Origin: Streptomyces ardesiacus
GTDB taxonomy: Bacteria; Actinomycetota; Actinomycetes; Streptomycetales; Streptomycetaceae
Reading direction: 5' to 3'
DNA length: 64,000 nt
NCBI RefSeq assembly: GCF_003112575.1
Contig: NZ_BEWC01000001.1
Span: 310,001 to 374,000, forward strand
Of the stretch, positions 60,562-64,000 are shown piece after piece. The notes under the pieces are model-generated. The model had not been told where the DNA came from, ran no database searches, and worked only from the letters and a program-made list of their open reading frames with translations. Position 1 is the stretch's first letter. The number at the start of each line of letters is the position of its first letter. The position numbers and the translations under genes were made by a program.

Positions 60562-61608
60562 ATGACGAAGCTCACGAGTCGCAGAGGGCTGCTCTTCGGA
60601 GCCGCCGCCGTGTCCGCCGGTGCCGTCCTCACGGGGTGCACCAGCAACGACCCCGACGGCGGCGACGACAAGCCCGCCGCGGACACGCAGCCGGCCGCCG
60701 ACGACAAGCCCGGCAAGCCGGTCACCATCGGCTACGCCGGCCCGCAGGCCGACCACGGCTGGCTCAACGCCGTCAACGAACAGGCCAAGAAGCGCGCCGA
60801 GAAGTACTCCGAGATCACCATGGAGATCACCGAGGGCTCCAACGACACCGCGCAGCAGATCGGCCAGATCGAGACCCTCATCAACAAGAAGGTCGACGTC
60901 CTGGTCATCCTGCCGGCCGACGGCAAGGCCCTCACCCAGATCGGCCTGAAGGCGATGCGGGCGGGCATCCCCGTCATCAACCTTGACCGGATCTTCAACA
61001 GCCCCCAGGCCTACCGCTGCTGGGTCGGCGGCGACAACTACGGCATGGGTCTCAACGCCGCCCACTACATCGGCGAGAAGCTCAAGGACAAGCCGAACGC
61101 CAAGGTCATCGAGCTGGCCGGCATCGACAACCTGGAACTGACCCAGCAGCGCACCCAGGGCTTCGACGACGGTCTGAAGAACTACCCCAACATCAAGAAG
61201 GTGGCCCGCCAGGCCGCCGAGTTCACCGTCGAGTCCGGCCAGGCCAAGATGGCCCAACTGCTCCAGGCCCAGTCGGACTTCGACGCCCTGTGGAACCACG
61301 ACGACGACCAGGGCGTCGGCGCCCTGCGCGCCATCGAGCAGGCCGGACGCGACGACTTCCTGATGGTCGGCGGCGCGGGCGCGCTGTCCGCGTTCGAGGC
61401 GATCAAGGCCGACCGCGGCGTCCTGAAGGCGACGGTGCTCTACCCGCCGACCATGGCCGCCTCCGCGATCGACCTGGCCCGTGCCCTCGGGCAGGGCAAG
61501 GGCATCGGCGGCCTCGCCGAGTTCGAGATCCCCTCGACCGTCACGTGCTACTCGGCCGTCGTCGACAAGGACAACGTCGACCAGTACATGTCCACGGGCT
61601 TCAAGTGA
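60562..61608 (+). CDS. Sugar ABC transporter substrate-binding lipoprotein
   Basis: A 348-residue periplasmic-binding-protein-type lipoprotein (RbsB class). The signal ends in the lipobox VLTGC (cysteine near residue 26), preceded by a basic SRRGLLFGAAAVSAGA stretch. An Asp/Ala/Pro-rich tether (about 27-50) separates the anchor from the type I binding fold. The fold has VTIGYAGPQADHGWLNAVNE, LVILPADGKALTQIGLKAM, GIPVINLDRIFN and WNHDDDQGVGALRAIEQ at the hinge and ligand pocket. Residues such as these fit pentoses, hexoses or cyclitols; the ligand cannot be named. RBS GAGGAAAGGG. Confidence 0.96.
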   Translation: MTKLTSRRGLLFGAAAVSAGAVLTGCTSNDPDGGDDKPAADTQPAADDKPGKPVTIGYAGPQADHGWLNAVNEQAKKRAEKYSEITMEITEGSNDTAQQIGQIETLINKKVDVLVILPADGKALTQIGLKAMRAGIPVINLDRIFNSPQAYRCWVGGDNYGMGLNAAHYIGEKLKDKPNAKVIELAGIDNLELTQQRTQGFDDGLKNYPNIKKVARQAAEFTVESGQAKMAQLLQAQSDFDALWNHDDDQGVGALRAIEQAGRDDFLMVGGAGALSAFEAIKADRGVLKATVLYPPTMAASAIDLARALGQGKGIGGLAEFEIPSTVTCYSAVVDKDNVDQYMSTGFK

Positions 61609-61615
61609 GGGGCGC

Positions 61616-61652
61616 CGCCCCGGGGACGGCCCGACCAGCCGCCGCCGGGGCG
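61616..61652 (+). other. Intercistronic hairpin after the binding-protein gene
   Basis: CGCCCCGG / CCGGGGCG with a 21-nt loop, eight bases after the stop. Such structures often stabilise the 3' end of binding-protein mRNA or cause partial termination before downstream genes. Confidence 0.45.
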
Positions 61653-61696
61653 GGGCCCACCCCCCACCGCGCCACCACGACGAGGAGGACATCCGC

Positions 61697-62998
61697 ATGG
61701 GACAGCCGCAGCAGCCCGAGGGGGCCGGCGCCGAGGAGGCAGCCGCCGGATCCGACAGCGGGACCGGCACCGGGACCGCCGCCGGGACCGGGGCCGCGAC
61801 GGGGGCGTCCGCGACCAGACCACCCCTGCGCGTCGGGATGGTCGGCTACGCCTTCATGGGTGCCGCCCACTCCCAGGGCTGGCGCACCGCGGGCCGCGTC
61901 TTCGACCTGCCGCTGAACCCCGTCCTGGCCGCGATCTGCGGGCGGGACGCCGACGCCGTCCGTCTCGCGGCCGACCGGTACGGCTGGGCGAGCACCGAAA
62001 CCGACTGGCGGACCCTGGTCGAACGGGACGACATCGACCTCGTCGACATCTGCACCCCCGGCGACAGCCACGCCGAGATCGCGCTGGCCGCGCTCGCCGC
62101 AGGCAAACACGTCCTGTGCGAGAAGCCGCTGGCCAACACCGTCGAGGAGGCGCAGGCGATGACCCGCGCCGCCGAGCAGGCCGGGGCGCGCGGACAGCTC
62201 GCGATGGTCGGGTTCAACTACCGCCGCGTCCCGGCCACCGCGCTGGCCCGGCGGATGGTCGCCGAAGGCCGCGTGGGCAGGCTGCGGCACCTGCGGGTGA
62301 CCTACCTCCAGGACTGGCTGGTGGACCCGAAGGCTCCGCTCACCTGGCGGCTGCGCAAGGAACTGGCCGGATCGGGTGCGCTCGGCGACCTCGGCGCCCA
62401 CATCGTCGACCTCGCGCAGTACCTGTCGGGGGAGCGGATCGCGGGCGTCTCCGCGCTCACCGAGACCTTCGTACGGGAACGCCCGCTGCCCGACGGCGCC
62501 CCCCGGGGCCTGTCGGCCGGCTCGAAGGACGGCGTGACCGGGCAGGTGACGGTGGACGACGCCGCCGTGTTCACCGGGCGCCTCACCTCCGGCGCACTGG
62601 TCTCCTTCGAGGCCACCCGGTACGCCACCGGCCGCAAGAACGCCCTGCGCATCGAACTCAACGGGGAGCGCGGCTCGCTCGCCTTCGACCTGGAACGGCT
62701 CAACGAGCTGGAGTACCACGACGGCACCGAGCCGGGGGAGCACGCGGGCTTCCGCCGCATCCTCGTCACGGAACCCGAGCACCCCTACCTGGACGCCTGG
62801 TGGCCGCCGGGCCACGGACTCGGCTACGAGCACACCTTCGTGCACCAGGCGCGCGACCTCGTCCACGCGGTCGCCGAGGGGCACGGCCCCGAACCCTCCT
62901 TCGCCGACGGGCTGCAGGTGCAGCGCGTGCTCGCGGCCGTGGAGGAGAGCGCCGAGAAGAACAGCGTCTACACCCCGATCGCCCCCATCGCACTCTGA
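61697..62998 (+). CDS. Gfo/Idh/MocA-family oxidoreductase
   Basis: A 433-residue NAD(P)-dependent sugar or cyclitol dehydrogenase. After a roughly 45-residue Gly/Ala/Thr-rich N-terminal extension, the Rossmann domain begins [40 protein letters not shown] and the signature [15 protein letters not shown] follow; the Lys of EKP is the usual catalytic/cofactor residue. The C-terminal domain has [19 protein letters not shown], carrying the conserved Asp-x-x-x-His. ATG start with GAGGAGG upstream. It lies in the ABC transporter operon, so it probably oxidises the imported substrate as in inositol or scyllo-inositol catabolism; that pathway is a suggestion only. Confidence 0.96.
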   Translation: MGQPQQPEGAGAEEAAAGSDSGTGTGTAAGTGAATGASATRPPLRVGMVGYAFMGAAHSQGWRTAGRVFDLPLNPVLAAICGRDADAVRLAADRYGWASTETDWRTLVERDDIDLVDICTPGDSHAEIALAALAAGKHVLCEKPLANTVEEAQAMTRAAEQAGARGQLAMVGFNYRRVPATALARRMVAEGRVGRLRHLRVTYLQDWLVDPKAPLTWRLRKELAGSGALGDLGAHIVDLAQYLSGERIAGVSALTETFVRERPLPDGAPRGLSAGSKDGVTGQVTVDDAAVFTGRLTSGALVSFEATRYATGRKNALRIELNGERGSLAFDLERLNELEYHDGTEPGEHAGFRRILVTEPEHPYLDAWWPPGHGLGYEHTFVHQARDLVHAVAEGHGPEPSFADGLQVQRVLAAVEESAEKNSVYTPIAPIAL

Positions 62999-63014
62999 GG
63001 AGGCCGGCAGCGAC

Positions 63015-64000
63015 ATGCCACGCAACTTCACGCTCTTCACCGGACAGTGGGCGGACCTGCCGCTGGAGGAGGTCTGCCGCCTCGCCCGCGACTTCGGCTA
63101 CGACGGGCTGGAACTCGCCTGCTGGGGCGACCACTTCGAGGTCGACAAGGCCCTGGCCGACCCCTCCTACGTGGACTCCCGCCACCAGCTGCTCGACAAG
63201 TACGGCCTGAAGTGCTGGGCCGTCTCCAACCACCTGGTCGGTCAGGCCGTCTGCGACGCCATCATCGACGAGCGGCACGAGGCCATCCTGCCGGCCCGCA
63301 TCTGGGGCGACGGCGACGCGGAGGGCGTGCGCCGGCGCGCCGCCGCCGAGATGAAGGACACCGCACGGGCCGCCGCCCGTCTCGGCGTCGACACCGTCAT
63401 CGGCTTCACCGGGTCGGCGATCTGGCACCTGGTCGCCATGTTCCCGCCCGCCCCCGAGTCCATGATCGAGCGCGGCTACCAGGACTTCGCGGACCGCTGG
63501 AACCCGATCCTCGACGTCTTCGACGCCGAGGGCGTCCGGTTCGCGCACGAGGTGCACCCCAGCGAGATCGCCTACGACTACTGGACCACCCAGCGCGCCC
63601 TGGAGGCGGTCGGGCACCGCGAGGCCTTCGGCCTCAACTTCGACCCCTCGCACTTCGTGTGGCAGGACCTCGACCCCGTCGGCTTCCTGTGGGACTTCCG
63701 CGACCGCATCTACCACGTCGACTGCAAGGAGGCCCGCAAGCGCCTCGACGGCCGCAACGGACGGCTCGGCTCCCACCTGCCGTGGGGCGACCCGCGGCGC
63801 GGCTGGGACTTCGTGTCGGCCGGGCACGGCGACGTCCCGTGGGAGGACGTGTTCCGCATGCTGCGCTCCATCGGCTACCAGGGACCCGTCTCCGTCGAGT
63901 GGGAGGACGCCGGCATGGACCGGCTGCAGGGCGCCCCGGAGGCGCTCACCCGGCTGAAGTCCTTCGACTTCGAGCCGCCCAGCGCGTCCTTCGACGCGGC
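63015..64000 (+). CDS. Sugar phosphate isomerase/epimerase (AP endonuclease 2 fold), 3' end outside window
   Basis: The frame is open to the window end (at least 328 residues). It is a xylose-isomerase-like TIM barrel: [20 protein letters not shown] at the start, [20 protein letters not shown] on strand 2, and [52 protein letters not shown] and [12 protein letters not shown] contain the metal-binding Glu/Asp/His residues. Relatives are inosose isomerases/dehydratases (IolE/IolI-like) and 3-keto-sugar epimerases. It starts 16 bases after the dehydrogenase gene with a GAGGAGG site spanning that stop. This pairing with a Gfo/Idh/MocA enzyme fits 3-keto-sugar or inositol-type catabolism. Confidence 0.95.
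   Translation, partial: MPRNFTLFTGQWADLPLEEVCRLARDFGYDGLELACWGDHFEVDKALADPSYVDSRHQLLDKYGLKCWAVSNHLVGQAVCDAIIDERHEAILPARIWGDGDAEGVRRRAAAEMKDTARAAARLGVDTVIGFTGSAIWHLVAMFPPAPESMIERGYQDFADRWNPILDVFDAEGVRFAHEVHPSEIAYDYWTTQRALEAVGHREAFGLNFDPSHFVWQDLDPVGFLWDFRDRIYHVDCKEARKRLDGRNGRLGSHLPWGDPRRGWDFVSAGHGDVPWEDVFRMLRSIGYQGPVSVEWEDAGMDRLQGAPEALTRLKSFDFEPPSASFDA

Overview
The window is high-GC actinobacterial chromosome, almost certainly Streptomyces. Coding sequence is dense with strong third-position GC bias, GTG starts are frequent, and many genes are joined by 4-nt ATGA/GTGA overlaps. The gene families are typical of the genus: SigF/B-type and SigE-type sigma factors, an S-adenosyl methyltransferase of the Methyltransf_19 type, an Scr1-like HTH regulator, and CBM2-bearing cellulases. 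From memory, the order sigma factor - narGHJI - cellulases resembles a stretch of the S. coelicolor chromosome; this was not checked by alignment. No tRNA, rRNA, CRISPR array, transposase or prophage was seen.

Layout. 1-9 kb: a truncated UvrA-like ATPase; an AraC regulator coupled to a VOC protein; a SigF/B-type sigma factor; a wall/membrane protein; an aminotransferase-like protein that lacks the PLP lysine, overlapping a metallo-beta-lactamase-fold hydrolase; a divergent second MBL hydrolase coupled to a DedA protein; and a small serine-recombinase-like orphan. 9-16 kb: a membrane-anchored phosphodiesterase, an APC permease, OsmC, a secreted beta-propeller protein, and an ECF sigma factor coupled to a single-pass membrane protein. 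16-26.6 kb: the narGHJI nitrate reductase operon (minus strand), two HTH regulators, two methyltransferases and a pterin dehydratase. 26.7-36.6 kb: a polysaccharide-degradation island (PL11 rhamnogalacturonan lyase, GH74 xyloglucanase, GH48 and GH6 cellobiohydrolases). GH48 and GH6 diverge from a 515-bp region holding two CebR/CelR-type boxes.

36.7-46 kb: a methyltransferase, an SDR with a MerR-like promoter, an aldo/keto reductase, a FadD-type ligase, a DHA2 exporter with a divergent Lrp-type regulator, and a LysR regulator divergent from a BASS-family transporter. 46-56.4 kb: a formate/oxalate module. On the minus strand a ketopantoate-reductase-like gene overlaps a split formate dehydrogenase (catalytic molybdenum subunit, NuoE-NuoF fusion, NuoG-N-like FeS subunit) followed by fdhD. 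Divergently lies an OFA-family MFS transporter with an overlapping 50-residue membrane mini-protein, then a FabH-like KASIII and a FadR-type GntR regulator. A 9-bp sequence (GTCTACAGT / ACTGTAGAC) occurs both in the transporter/dehydrogenase intergenic region and upstream of the GntR gene, suggesting one regulon. 56.6-64 kb: a ROK regulator with a palindromic operator candidate, then an RbsABC-like sugar ABC transporter, a Gfo/Idh/MocA dehydrogenase and a TIM-barrel isomerase that runs off the window, forming a sugar or cyclitol catabolic operon of unknown substrate.

Most regulator-target pairs are self-contained. Convergent genes are separated by long perfect hairpins, the best with an 18-bp stem at 38382-38421.
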